This document shows positions 1 to 8,941 of a stretch of DNA of 64,000 nt, in pieces. The DNA lies in NCBI RefSeq assembly GCF_024199945.1, contig NZ_JANADP010000001.1:4588001-4652000 (forward strand), in the 5' to 3' direction. How positions within the stretch are numbered: the stretch's first letter is position 1; every line of letters starts with the position of its first letter. Position numbers and translations under genes: made by a program. This stretch comes from Bradyrhizobium sp. CCGUVB4N. GTDB lineage: Bacteria > Pseudomonadota > Alphaproteobacteria > Rhizobiales > Xanthobacteraceae. Under the pieces are notes generated by a model. That model worked only from the letters and a program-made list of their open reading frames with translations, was not told the DNA's origin and did not search any database.

Positions 1-1333
1 AGGCGGCGTAGCCGATCTTCTCCCAGAGGTCGCGCGCCTTCAGCGTCTTCGTCACCTTCTTGGAGGTGCGGGCGTTCAGGTTCCAGTCGCCATCGGTTTC
101 GACAGCGCGCAGGAAGTCGTCCTTCAGCGAGACCGAGTTGTTGGAGTTCTGGCCGGACACCGTGAGGTAGGCTTCGCTATCCCAGTCGGTGTCGTAGACG
201 TCGAACTGGATGTCCTTGTAGCCCTGTTTTGCAAATTGGATGACGCGCTTGATGTAGTTATCGGGAACAAGCGAGCGACGAGCCAGCTTGATTTCCCGGC
301 GGAGCGCTGGGTTCTTCTCGGGGTCGAAGCAATCGTCGCCCGAGCCTTCGCAGTTCACGCAGGCCTTCAGCACCAGCTTGAGGTGCTTCTGGTTGATCTT
401 GGAGCCGGTGACGAGAGCGGCAACCTTCTGCTCCTCCTTCACCTTCCAGTCGATATAGGTCTCGATATCGGGGTGATCGACGTCGACGACGACCATCTTG
501 GCGGCGCGGCGCGTGGTGCCGCCCGACTTGATCGCACCGGCAGCGCGGTCGCCGATCTTGAGGAAGCTCATCAGGCCGGACGAGCGGCCGCCACCCGACA
601 GCTTCTCGCCTTCGCCGCGCAGGCGCGAGAAGTTGGAGCCGGTGCCGGAGCCGTATTTGAACAGGCGGGCCTCGCGGACCCAGAGGTCCATGATGCCGCC
701 TTCGTTGACGAGGTCGTCACCGACGCCCTGGATGAAGCAGGCGTGCGGCTGCGGATGCTCGTAGGCCGACTTGGACTTGGTCAGCTTGCCGGTGAAGGGG
801 TCGACGTAATAGTGGCCCTGGCCGGGACCGTCGATGCCATAGGCCCAGTGCAGCCCGGTGTTGAACCATTGCGGCGAGTTCGGCGCGACCATCTGCATGG
901 CGAGCATGTAGCGGAGCTCGTCGTAGAACGTCTGGGCGTCTTCGTCCGACGTGAAGTAGCCGCCCTTCCAGCCCCAATAGGTCCAGCAGCCGGCGAGACG
1001 ATCGAACACCTGCTTGGACGAGAGCTCGCTGACATAGCGCTCCTTCTCGGGCAGAGCAGCAAGGGCCTCGGTGTCGGGCACGGAGCGCCACAGGAAGGAG
1101 GGGACGGACTCTTCCTCGACCTTCTTCAGGCGCGCCGCGACGCCGGCCTTGCGGAAATACTTCTGGGCGAGCACGTCGGAGGCGACCTGCGACCATTCGG
1201 TCGGCACCTCGACGCCGTCCATTTTGAACACAACCGAGCCGTCGGGATTCCTGATCTCCGACGTGGTCAGGCGGAATTCGATTCCCGCATAAGGTGACTG
1301 TCCCGAAGTGGTGTGGCGCCGCTCAATCCGCAT
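1..1333 (-). CDS. nrdJ: Vitamin B12-dependent (class II) ribonucleotide reductase, N-terminal part, cut by window edge
   Basis: Class II ribonucleotide reductase makes deoxyribonucleotides with adenosylcobalamin as radical source, independent of oxygen. The minus strand reads 444 codons from ATG (1333-1331) to the window edge with no stop; the family is about 1,200 residues, so roughly the first third is present. Visible family stretches are the N-terminal MRIERRHTTSGQSPY, then AGCWTYWGWKGGYF, NSPQWFNTGLHWAYG, FKYGSGTGSNFS, LSGGGRSSGLMSFLK and SGQNSNNSVSLKDDFL. No RNR partner gene is adjacent. The leader is about 420 nt if the predicted promoter at 1759-1787 is used, and a NrdR-like box lies at 1813-1828. 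The long plus-strand open frames over this gene are codon-bias shadows. Confidence 0.96.
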   Translation of the reverse strand, partial: MRIERRHTTSGQSPYAGIEFRLTTSEIRNPDGSVVFKMDGVEVPTEWSQVASDVLAQKYFRKAGVAARLKKVEEESVPSFLWRSVPDTEALAALPEKERYVSELSSKQVFDRLAGCWTYWGWKGGYFTSDEDAQTFYDELRYMLAMQMVAPNSPQWFNTGLHWAYGIDGPGQGHYYVDPFTGKLTKSKSAYEHPQPHACFIQGVGDDLVNEGGIMDLWVREARLFKYGSGTGSNFSRLRGEGEKLSGGGRSSGLMSFLKIGDRAAGAIKSGGTTRRAAKMVVVDVDHPDIETYIDWKVKEEQKVAALVTGSKINQKHLKLVLKACVNCEGSGDDCFDPEKNPALRREIKLARRSLVPDNYIKRVIQFAKQGYKDIQFDVYDTDWDSEAYLTVSGQNSNNSVSLKDDFLRAVETDGDWNLNARTSKKVTKTLKARDLWEKIGYAA

Positions 1334-1479
1334 GGTCTTGCCCCGTCCTTATCTTTGACCGGATCCGCCTCTCGTTGAAGGCGTCCGGGTCGCTATTTCG
1401 TTTCGCGTTTCCACCCAGGCCTGATCAGCCCTTGGGCACCGCAGTTCAGCCGGTGGATCCGGCCCAGTTTCTCCCGGGG

Positions 1480-1554
1480 ATGTCGGGTGCGTGTGCACCT
1501 CTCATCCGCCGGCATGTCCAGACACATCCGCCCCCAAGGGGATGAGCCCGACAT
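1480..1554 (-). promoter_or_regulatory. Nested stem-loop in the nrdJ leader (candidate structured RNA)
   Basis: Bases 1480-1487 (ATGTCGGG) are exactly complementary to 1547-1554 (CCCGACAT). Directly inside, 1501-1507 (CTCATCC) pairs exactly with 1540-1546 (GGATGAG). The result is a 15-bp interrupted helix with a 13-base bulge (1488-1500) and a branched interior. It lies about 150 nt upstream of the nrdJ start. No B12-box of a cobalamin riboswitch was recognised, so the ligand or function, if any, is unknown. Confidence 0.45.
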
Positions 1555-1758
1555 GCGTTCAAACGCCCCACAACGTCACAACGTCTACCGATGCCATCCG
1601 AGCCTGTTGCCGGCCCGTTCTGGCGCCCGAAAAGTCCGCTTATCGCGGGCAGACAAGCCCTTTCCCGCTGCCTTTGGCTGGCTGGCGGAGTGGCGATTTG
1701 CGAGACCCTTTGGGGGAGTGCCGGCGGGACGCAAACTCACTCGCGCCGAACGGACCGA

Positions 1759-1787
1759 AAGCTAGGACTCTCCGTTGCGCCCGTCAA
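1759..1787 (-). promoter_or_regulatory. Possible nrdJ promoter
   Basis: On the minus strand TTGACG is followed after 17 bases by TAGCTT. A start just downstream would give an nrdJ leader of about 420 nt. The -10 is only moderately like consensus. Confidence 0.35.
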
Positions 1788-1812
1788 GAACTAGTGCGAG
1801 TTCCTGAATCAA

Positions 1813-1828
1813 ATACTAAATATGGTGG
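1813..1828. promoter_or_regulatory. NrdR-box-like site upstream of nrdJ
   Basis: ATACTAAATATGGTGG matches about 12 of 16 positions of the NrdR consensus acaCwAtATaTwGtgt, including the central ATAT and the flanking C and G. NrdR is the repressor of ribonucleotide reductase operons, so a site just upstream of the predicted nrdJ promoter fits. A convincing second box at the usual spacing was not found. Confidence 0.5.
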
Positions 1829-2100
1829 ATTGCGGGGGATAACAGGGGGCAAGCCCTCACCTGTTGTTGAGCCAAGTATCAGTGAGTCCTCAGGGATTCC
1901 CAACCGAAAAAATTTGCATCCCGTGACGATACGGACCCTTCATCCCGCTGTTCACAGGGCAGGTATATTTTTGGGCAACGGGATTGCGTCAGCGGGACTC
2001 ACGTAGTGGTACGGAAGGAGAGGGCAGGCATGCCCGCCGAGGCGGTGGTCGCGCCTGCGAATCCGCGCCAAGCTGACCTCGATTTTGCCGGACTGCCCAC

Positions 2101-2997
2101 ATGCTTGATTCGACCCGTCGGGATGCGCGACCGCGCATCGCCCCGGCCGGCCTGATGTTCCTCGCGATCACCTCGATCGGCTGGGGCTTCAATTGGCCGG
2201 TGACAAAGTTCCTGCTTGGCGAACTGCCGCCGCTCACCTTGCGCGGCGTCACCGGCGTGCTCGGCGCGGTGCTGCTGGCCGCGCTCGCCCTGGTCCGCGG
2301 CGACAGCCTGAAGGTCGCGCCCCAGATCTGGCCGCGGCTGGTCACCGCCGCCACCCTCAACGTCACCGGCTGGATGGTGCTGATGGGGCTCGCGCTGCTG
2401 TGGCTGCCGGCGAGCGAGGCGGCACTGATCGCCTACACCATGCCGGTCTGGGCCTCGCTGATCGCCTGGCCCGTGCTGGGAGAGCGGCCGACCTTGCTGC
2501 GCACGCTCGGGCTGGTGATGGCCTTTGCCGGCCTCGCCTCGATCATGGGCGGCAACGGCATCGCCGCCAGTGCGGAGAAAGCGCCCGGCATCATCATGGC
2601 GCTGTGCGGCGCGATCGGCTTTGCCGTCGGCACGGTCTTCTCCAAGAAGTACCCGATCCACCTGCCGCCGATCACGGCCGCGGCCTGGCAGATCGGGATC
2701 GGCTGCCTGCCGATCTCGATCGTCGGCCTCCTGATCGAGACCTCGCATCTGGACAAGGTGACACCAATCGGCTGGCTGCTGTTGGTCTATTCGACCGTGG
2801 TGCAATTTTGCATCGCGTACGTCAGCTGGTTCGCAGCACTCGCCCGCCTGCCGGCCTCGGTCGCGGCGATCGGGACGATGGCCGTGCCGGTCATCGGCGT
2901 GGTGGCGTCCGCGCTTGCGCTGCACGAGCCGCTCGGGGCAGGGCAGATCGCCGGGCTGATCTTTACGCTGGCGGCTGTGGTGCTGGCGACGCGCTGA
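2101..2997 (+). CDS. DMT-superfamily transporter, EamA family
   Basis: A 298-residue inner-membrane protein with two tandem EamA halves. The first runs from about residue 18 (MFLAITSIGWGFNWPVTKFL) to 145, the second from about 155 (IIMALCGAIGFAVGTVFSKK) to the C terminus, together about ten hydrophobic segments. Family members export amino acids, metabolites or drugs; the substrate cannot be told from sequence. The ATG at 2101 is chosen because the hydrophobic domain starts shortly after it and an upstream ATG at 2031 is in another frame. It stands alone between nrdJ and a response regulator. Confidence 0.9.
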   Translation: MLDSTRRDARPRIAPAGLMFLAITSIGWGFNWPVTKFLLGELPPLTLRGVTGVLGAVLLAALALVRGDSLKVAPQIWPRLVTAATLNVTGWMVLMGLALLWLPASEAALIAYTMPVWASLIAWPVLGERPTLLRTLGLVMAFAGLASIMGGNGIAASAEKAPGIIMALCGAIGFAVGTVFSKKYPIHLPPITAAAWQIGIGCLPISIVGLLIETSHLDKVTPIGWLLLVYSTVVQFCIAYVSWFAALARLPASVAAIGTMAVPVIGVVASALALHEPLGAGQIAGLIFTLAAVVLATR

Positions 2998-3090
2998 GTA
3001 GTCTGCGAGGCCGCGAGCGCTGCAAACGGGTACAATAAAAACCGACCGGTCGACTTGTTTTTAAGGCCGCAGTCTGATATTGGCCGGCTG

Positions 3091-3837
3091 ATGGAAGCTG
3101 CCACCGCGCCCGATTGCACCGACTATGCGGTGCCGGCCAGGATCCTCCTCGTCGAGGACGACCGGGACATCGCGCGCATGCTGGCCGAGCTGCTCACCGA
3201 GGCGAACCTCGTTGCCTCCGTCGTCGGATCTGGCGCGGAGATGGATCACGTCCTGCGGCGCGACGACTTCGATCTGATCGTCCTGGACGGGATGTTGCCG
3301 GGGGAAGACGGCTTCAGCATCTGCCGCCGGCTGCGCTCGACCGGAACGGTTCCAATCATGATGCTGACAGCACTCAGCGACGATGTCGATCGCATCGTCG
3401 GCCTGGAGCTCGGTGCCGATGACTACGTCACCAAGCCGTTCAGCTCGCGCGAGTTTCTGGCGCGCATCAAGAGTCTCCTGCGCCGGGCCTCCTACGCCAA
3501 CCGCGTTGCCCGGCAGCCTGCCAGCATGACCTTCGCAGGCTGGAGGGTCGATCCGGTGCAGCGCAAGCTTCACGATCCCGACAGGGTCGAGATGCCCATG
3601 ACCACGGCGGAGTTCGACATCCTGCTTGCCTTCTGCGCCAACCCGGGTCGGGTGCTGAAGCGCGAAGAACTCCTTTCGCTGACGCATGCCGGTTTGGCAG
3701 GGCCATTCCTGCGCAGCATCGACGTTCACGTCAGTCGCGTTCGTCAGAAGATCGAGCCGAACGTGCGAGAGCCGACGCTGATCAAGACCATTCGCCTCGG
3801 GGGCTATCTCTTCACGCCGACCGTTACGGCCGCCTGA
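3091..3837 (+). CDS. OmpR/PhoB-type response regulator (orphan)
   Basis: A 248-residue two-domain regulator. The receiver (about residues 18-130) has the acidic pair in LLVEDDRDIARML, the phospho-acceptor Asp in IVLDGMLPGEDG, Thr in MMLTALSD and the conserved Lys in DDYVTKPFSS. A winged-helix trans_reg_C domain follows (about 145-240: TTAEFDILLAF, DVHVSRVRQKIE, IRLGGYLF). The frame opens at a TTG (3055), but the ATG at 3091 is preferred because the receiver begins soon after it. No cognate kinase is adjacent. The next genes encode a membrane protein and a lipoprotein of unknown role, possible targets. Confidence 0.9.
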   Translation: MEAATAPDCTDYAVPARILLVEDDRDIARMLAELLTEANLVASVVGSGAEMDHVLRRDDFDLIVLDGMLPGEDGFSICRRLRSTGTVPIMMLTALSDDVDRIVGLELGADDYVTKPFSSREFLARIKSLLRRASYANRVARQPASMTFAGWRVDPVQRKLHDPDRVEMPMTTAEFDILLAFCANPGRVLKREELLSLTHAGLAGPFLRSIDVHVSRVRQKIEPNVREPTLIKTIRLGGYLFTPTVTAA

Positions 3838-4001
3838 GGTTGGAGCGGCTTGTTTACGCCGCGGGAAGGTCGCAGGGCGGGGCGCTAATATCTCTACACA
3901 TACCGCCACGGCACGGACAAATTTCGACAGAAAAGACGCCGCAGCTTCGACCCCAAATGCTGCCGTTACGTTCAGCTCAGCGCGTCAGTCGAGGCGAGAT
4001 T

Positions 4002-5216
4002 ATGCACAATACGGAGTCAGTCATCCCAGAGGTCGCGCCGGGCCGGCGCTGGTGGCTTCCCATCTTCAGGGCGCTCGCGCATCTCCTTGGCTTAGGACGC
4101 GCCCGCGACCAGCGTCCGGTCGATGGGAGCGGCGTCATCGTGTCGAATGACGACGAGTTTGGCGATCCGAGCCGTGTGCATGCGCTTCTCGCGTCCATTG
4201 AATCCAAGCCTGAATCCACGCCGCGCGAGTTGCTCGCTGCTCCCGCGGTCATGTCGGAAGTGACCGTGCCGGAAGTGGTGGCCTTGCCGGATGCGTCTCA
4301 CACGCCGCCGGACGCCGATCTCGACATGCCTGCGGTGCAGGAGAACGCGAGCCGTTCGCTCGTTCGACCGGCCGCAGCCGCGCCGCGTGCGCGCGTGCCG
4401 GCCTTCAGGTACGTTCCGCGCAGGCTCGCCTTTGAGATGCCGAGGTTTCGCAGGTCTCGTTTTCGTTTCCTGGACGCATTGCTCCTGCTTGCGATCGTCG
4501 GCGGTTTGTCCATGTCGCGCGGAGAGCCGGCGGCATCCAGCCCCGATGTGGCAGCGGTCAGTCAGGACATTCGCCGTGATCCAGCTGATGGAGCCGAAAT
4601 AGATTCCACCGCGCAGCCGGGTGTGACAACCATATCCACGGAAGGCAATCAGCCGGTCGACGAAGCCACGTCCCCGCCCGGCACGCGTGCGGCCGAACCC
4701 GAGACTGGTGTCTCGGAAGCGCGCGATATCCTGACGACGACGACGACGGAGCCGAAGGCCGAGAAGGCATCTGCGGAGCCGGCACGTGAGAGCTCGAACC
4801 GCGACGTCGATGCCAACCGGGCGCCGGCGAAGGTCGCGGGCATCCCGGCTGAACAGAAAAAGGAAGCAAAGGCCAAGGTCGAACCCGCCGGGCGCCAGAG
4901 GTTGGTGCGCCTCGCTTCCACGGCGCCGGCCGAGAAGCCCAAATTGCTCGGCCAGCTACGGGGCGACGTCGACTATCGGAATTGGAGATCGAGTGCGGCT
5001 GACGTGACCCCTTCCTGGGGCGGACCCCCGCCGGTGATCTACGGCCCGGCACCAGCTCCGAATGTTGCCGTCGCCGAGCCGGCCAACGCGACCAAGCGAC
5101 AGGATAGGCTGTCTTATGCCAGGTCCGGGGTTCTGGAGCGCGTGATGGATGCACCTGGAGCAGTGCTGAGCGGGGGCCGGCAGGCCCTGTCCAACATCCT
5201 CGATGCGATTTGGTGA
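4002..5216 (+). CDS. Hypothetical single-pass membrane protein with long disordered Pro/Ala/Glu-rich region
   Basis: 404 residues from the ATG at 4002, chosen because GAGGCGAG lies just upstream; the frame itself opens earlier at a TTG. I do not recognise the family. After an Arg/Trp-containing N-terminal part, a basic stretch (RFRRSRFRFLD) leads into one hydrophobic segment (ALLLLAIVGGLSM, about residues 165-180), then about 220 residues rich in Ala, Pro, Glu, Lys and Thr. The C terminus has VMDAPGAVLSGGRQALSNIL. This fits a type II membrane protein with a flexible periplasmic tail. It follows the response regulator and precedes the lipoprotein. Confidence 0.7.
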   Translation: MHNTESVIPEVAPGRRWWLPIFRALAHLLGLGRARDQRPVDGSGVIVSNDDEFGDPSRVHALLASIESKPESTPRELLAAPAVMSEVTVPEVVALPDASHTPPDADLDMPAVQENASRSLVRPAAAAPRARVPAFRYVPRRLAFEMPRFRRSRFRFLDALLLLAIVGGLSMSRGEPAASSPDVAAVSQDIRRDPADGAEIDSTAQPGVTTISTEGNQPVDEATSPPGTRAAEPETGVSEARDILTTTTTEPKAEKASAEPARESSNRDVDANRAPAKVAGIPAEQKKEAKAKVEPAGRQRLVRLASTAPAEKPKLLGQLRGDVDYRNWRSSAADVTPSWGGPPPVIYGPAPAPNVAVAEPANATKRQDRLSYARSGVLERVMDAPGAVLSGGRQALSNILDAIW

Positions 5217-5375
5217 CCAGAATTAATGCCGAGCCGGGTGATCTGACTCAGCGATCCCGCCAGTCGCCCATTTCAACTCGACACAGCCATGTTGTTGCGT
5301 AGCTACTCTCGACCTGCGACCGGCAACTGCACCTTGGTACAGGGGCAGGCCGGTCGTCTGCCGGCCGCGCTTGGC

Positions 5376-5687
5376 ATGCGCGGTATCATGCGGTTTGTTG
5401 TGCTGCCGGTCGTCATCGGATTGGGGCTTGGAGGTTGCGCGACGACCCCGGGTGGCGCTGCTGGCCTTCGCAATCCGCTCGATGCACAAGCATCTCTCGC
5501 CGAGGGCGGAAAAGCGACCGACAAGAGCGGTTATCTTGCAGTCCACGATTTGCCGCCGGCGCGCAAGGCGCCGCTCATGGACGTCGCCGAGCAGCAACGG
5601 ATCAAGGCCGCACTGATCGCCGCTCGCGGGCGTCAGACAGTCGCGCCAACCAAGGCCTCATCAGCGGATGCCAATGCTTCGCGATAG
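5376..5687 (+). CDS. Small predicted lipoprotein
   Basis: 103 residues from the ATG at 5376; a second ATG at 5388 is equally possible. The N terminus MRGIMRFVVLPVVIGLGLGG followed by Cys is a signal peptide with lipobox LGGC, so the mature protein should be lipid-anchored from its Cys. The rest (TTPGGAAGLRNPLDAQ, DLPPARKAPLMDVAEQQ) is short, polar and unrecognised. It lies in the same direction as the preceding membrane-protein gene, 160 bases downstream. Function unknown. Confidence 0.65.
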   Translation: MRGIMRFVVLPVVIGLGLGGCATTPGGAAGLRNPLDAQASLAEGGKATDKSGYLAVHDLPPARKAPLMDVAEQQRIKAALIAARGRQTVAPTKASSADANASR

Positions 5688-5783
5688 CATGACCTCGATC
5701 AGCGACGCGTCAGCCCGCCGCCATCCCGCCGACGTTCAACGTCTTCCGGATCATCTCGCGCTAGCCGTCCGGACGCCGGGGTA

Positions 5784-7583
5784 TCAGTGGTCCTGAGGCT
5801 CTTTCTCTCGGCGGCGTTGCCCAGAGGCCGGCGGTTTCAACGGCAGGTCAGCAGGTGCGACAGCAAAGACTTCGAGGGGCTGGTCGTAGCCTTTGATGTG
5901 TCGCTGCCCGAGCGATGCCAACGGAACGCTATCCCTTACCCTTCCAGCGATCGTCGGATCAGCCAGGATCTGCGCGTCCTTCGCGAGATTGCAGAGCCGC
6001 GACGCCAAATTCACCACGGCTCCCATCGCCGTGTAGTCCAGCCGACCGTTATAACCAACCGTTCCTACCGTTGCCGGTCCCATCGCAACGCCCACGCCAA
6101 AGCCGATCGCGTGGCCGGCGTCGCACCATTTGCCGGCAAGGGACTGCACCGTCGTTTGCAGGTCGATCGCGAGTCGGACCGCTTGGGTTGCCGGCTGTTC
6201 GCATGCGACCGGGGCATTGACGAGGAGCATGACTCCGTCCCCATCAAAGCCGATGAGCGTTGCCTCGTGACGAGTCGTCACGGCACCAACGGCCTCGTAG
6301 TATTCGCGCATGACGCTCATGATGACATCAGGTTCATTGCGCGTGGAGAACGCCGTGAAGCCGCGCAAGTCGCCAAAAATGACGGCGACTTCACGTCGCT
6401 GTCCTTCGAGCAGTTCGTGAGAATGCTCGACCAATTCGGCGACCTGCGATGGCAGGAACTGCTTCAGCCGTTCGATCCGCGCAGATTTCTGTTGCGAGAT
6501 CGCCAGTTCAGAAGCCATTTCATTGAAGCGCAACGCCAGTTGCTGCAACTCGTCACCGCTGAAGATCCTGATGCGATGCTCGAATTGTCCGGTTCTGATC
6601 CGCTCCACGCCCTCTTCCAGTTGCTTGATCGGGCCGGACATTCTGTGCGCGCGCCAATAGGCGAGCGCCAGCGCGACAAGAAGACCGAAGGCAATCAGAA
6701 TTGACGAGCGCCACAACGCCGCGTGAATTGATGCAAAGGCTTCCGAGACCGGCTGCATCGCGATCACAGTCCATCCCACATCGGCGGCTAGAACGGACAG
6801 CGCAACCACCGGCTTGCCTTGGTCCCCGGTTATCACCGCGGCTCCGCTCGACGCGCCAACGAGATGCTTGATCCGGCCGAAACTGCCCGAGCTGGCGCGG
6901 CCGCGCAGAACCAGACTGATGTCGGGATGGGCGATCAGATGACCGGAGTCATCGACAACAATGGCGTAGCCGGTCTCGCCAATTCGAATGGCGGCGATGA
7001 CATCCCAGATCAGCTTCAGATTGACTTCGGCGATCACGACCCCCGCGGTCGGCAGGCTCCCGGCAACCGCGATCCTCATATAGGGCTCTGAATCCCGCTG
7101 GTACTGAACCGGCCCGTACCAGACCTTGTTGGCGCGTGCGCCGAGAACAGCGGGATCAGCAGACATATCCATGCCGCGCCCGGTCCTGTTCAGATGCAGC
7201 CTGGAAACAAAGATCCGCTCGGTGCCGGCCTCATCCAGAAGCGAAACCGAAACGATTGCAGGTACCTGCTGGAGAAGGCGCAAGGCGTCGATCTTATGTT
7301 GCGCATCGTCCCCGGCAGACCAGGGAAGCTGCACCATCCAACCCAGCTGATCCCGGATGCCGTCGGTGAACGCCTCGATCCTGTCGGACGCCGCGCGAGC
7401 ATCGGCCTGCAGCACCGCGCTGATCTGGCGGCGCTGGTCCCGGTAACCGAAAGACGCCTCGACGGCCGCGCCCAGTATCAAAGGCACGACGGCAGCGACA
7501 AACAACGTCGCGAAGTACTTGCAGAACAGCGAGCGACGCGGGGGCATCGTACACGAAGAGGACTGCGCAGCACCGTCGGTCAT
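5784..7583 (-). CDS. Receptor-type class III adenylate/guanylate cyclase
   Basis: 599 residues. N-terminal membrane segment (about 23-45, FATLFVAAVVPLILGAAV), a Cache-like periplasmic sensor (about 50-285), a second membrane segment (about 290-310), a HAMP domain (SGPIKQLEEGVERIRTGQFE) and a class III nucleotide cyclase catalytic domain (about 385-580). Metal-binding Asp residues sit in VAVIFGDLRGFTAFS and GFDGDGVMLL; YTAMGAVVNLASRL is the usual late catalytic motif. It should make cAMP (or cGMP) in response to a periplasmic signal. The ATG at 7583 lies 8 bases after the stop of the binding-protein gene, so the two are almost certainly cotranscribed. A TTG two codons away is less likely. Confidence 0.9.
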   Translation of the reverse strand: MTDGAAQSSSCTMPPRRSLFCKYFATLFVAAVVPLILGAAVEASFGYRDQRRQISAVLQADARAASDRIEAFTDGIRDQLGWMVQLPWSAGDDAQHKIDALRLLQQVPAIVSVSLLDEAGTERIFVSRLHLNRTGRGMDMSADPAVLGARANKVWYGPVQYQRDSEPYMRIAVAGSLPTAGVVIAEVNLKLIWDVIAAIRIGETGYAIVVDDSGHLIAHPDISLVLRGRASSGSFGRIKHLVGASSGAAVITGDQGKPVVALSVLAADVGWTVIAMQPVSEAFASIHAALWRSSILIAFGLLVALALAYWRAHRMSGPIKQLEEGVERIRTGQFEHRIRIFSGDELQQLALRFNEMASELAISQQKSARIERLKQFLPSQVAELVEHSHELLEGQRREVAVIFGDLRGFTAFSTRNEPDVIMSVMREYYEAVGAVTTRHEATLIGFDGDGVMLLVNAPVACEQPATQAVRLAIDLQTTVQSLAGKWCDAGHAIGFGVGVAMGPATVGTVGYNGRLDYTAMGAVVNLASRLCNLAKDAQILADPTIAGRVRDSVPLASLGQRHIKGYDQPLEVFAVAPADLPLKPPASGQRRREKEPQDH

Positions 7584-7591
7584 CAATGCTC

Positions 7592-8563
7592 TCAGGAGAT
7601 CACCTTGCTGGCCCGAAACAGGATCGACGACACGTCCAGGTCGATGCCCAGAAGCCTGGCTGTCTTCAGATTGACTGCCAGTTCAAACTTCTCGGGGCGC
7701 ATCACCGGAAGATCTGACGGATTTTCACCGCGCAAGATGCGATCGGCATACGTGGCAAGCCGAAAGTAGGTCGTGCGCTGGTTTGCGCCGTAACTCAGGA
7801 GACCGCCAGCGTCACAATATTCAGACCAGCCAAACATCGAAGGCAGCCGGTGCGCGATTGCAAGCTCCGCAATCTTCGCACGATGCACCAGCGTCACAAC
7901 ATCGGGAAACACGAGGAGAGCATCCGCGTCCACGTTTCCGGCAGCGGTCAACCCATTCTCGATTTCGCGAGCGCCACAGAACGGAACGTAGGCAGCCTCG
8001 ATGCCGAGATTCCGGCACGACTCCAAAGTCGCACGCCATTCCAGTGGCTCTCCCGGATGATCCGTGTTCGAGAAGACCGCCAGTTTTCGCAGCTTTGGAT
8101 AGATGTCCTTGAGCAGCTCAACGCGCTTTCCTGCCAGCTCGAGCGACAGGAACGTGCTGCCGGTGAAATTGGTGCCGGGGTGAGCTAGGCTCTTCACCAC
8201 ACCCAATGCGACGGGGTCACCGCTCAGTGCAAACAGCACGGGGATGTCGGTGACCGCGGTCATGGCGCGTGTCGCCGGACCGCTCGAGACCACAAGGTCG
8301 ATATCCCCTCGCTGCAACTCGGAGACGATCTTGCGCAGTGCCTGCGGATTTCCAGGGGCATAGTGCGTCTCGAAGGTTACGGTCTTGCCCTCGACGTATC
8401 CCAGCGCGCGCATTCCCTCGCGAAAGCCGTCCAGGAAGGGATCCGGTTCGGACTCAGTCGAGACCCAGAAGATGCGATGCAGCTTGGCTCCGCCCTGCGC
8501 CCGTGCGATCGCAGGCCAGACCAGTCCTCCACCAATCAACGAGATGAACTCGCGTCTTTTCAT
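7592..8563 (-). CDS. ABC-transporter substrate-binding protein (ABC_sub_bind family), Tat-type signal
   Basis: 323 residues. The N terminus MKRREFISLIGGGLVWPAIA followed by RA is a twin-arginine-like signal peptide. The mature part has the ABC_sub_bind layout: FREGMRALGYVEGKTVTFE, LVVSSGPATRAMTAVTDIPV, SLAHPGTNFTGSTFLSLEL and the C-terminal LAVNLKTARLLGIDL. No permease or ATPase gene is next to it. The partner is the receptor cyclase immediately downstream, so it may present a ligand to that receptor rather than feed a transporter (inference). Confidence 0.88.
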   Translation of the reverse strand: MKRREFISLIGGGLVWPAIARAQGGAKLHRIFWVSTESEPDPFLDGFREGMRALGYVEGKTVTFETHYAPGNPQALRKIVSELQRGDIDLVVSSGPATRAMTAVTDIPVLFALSGDPVALGVVKSLAHPGTNFTGSTFLSLELAGKRVELLKDIYPKLRKLAVFSNTDHPGEPLEWRATLESCRNLGIEAAYVPFCGAREIENGLTAAGNVDADALLVFPDVVTLVHRAKIAELAIAHRLPSMFGWSEYCDAGGLLSYGANQRTTYFRLATYADRILRGENPSDLPVMRPEKFELAVNLKTARLLGIDLDVSSILFRASKVIS

Positions 8564-8941
8564 TCGAGCACCTGTGGAAAGCTGCGCCGTCAGTTCCGGC
8601 CGCAGACCAGGATCCTAGCTGTGCATCTGGTGACTGCGATCGGTATCGCGCTCCGCAAGCGGACTGTCGCGACGCCGGCTCCAACATTTGTCGCCGGGAG
8701 CATGCTCGGAGATGGGGGTGGTGAGACGATTTGTCCTTGAGATGCGCTTGATTTTTGCTTGAGACCGGCCCGATCGGAATCAAAACGGCCTTACTCGTTG
8801 CATTGCGCGGTTTCGGAACACCTCCGGCGCGGATCCGGGCGAGCCACGGCGGCTCAAGAGGACAACCGGAACTCACATCCTGAGCAGTGCGCTCGGCCTT
8901 ATATATGCGAGACCGCAGCGCGCCTTCGGTAGTCCGTGCGC
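8564..8941. other. Intergenic region, no gene seen
   Basis: 378 bases upstream of the binding-protein gene and downstream of the hybrid kinase, both on the minus strand. It should hold the promoter of the binding-protein/cyclase pair. A weak hairpin (GAGCC...GGCTC, 8841-8855) could end kinase transcription. Nothing else was supported. Confidence 0.5.

Larger units (their letters stand above)
1334..2100. other. Intergenic region: nrdJ leader and control region
   Basis: 767 bases between nrdJ (minus) and the DMT exporter (plus) with no convincing gene. On the minus strand a possible sigma-70 promoter has -35 TTGACG (1787-1782) and -10 TAGCTT (1764-1759) with a 17-base spacer. A NrdR-like box lies upstream of it and a nested stem-loop lies downstream in the leader. 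Short open frames on either strand here show no family features. Confidence 0.6.

Noticed and set aside
236..1297. Long plus-strand reading frames over nrdJ
   Set aside because: They mirror the minus-strand reductase in a GC-rich genome and show no family features; the NrdJ reading is unambiguous.
1334..1790. Cobalamin riboswitch in the nrdJ leader
   Set aside because: I looked for the B12 box and core motifs on the minus strand and did not find them; only an unrelated nested helix is supported.
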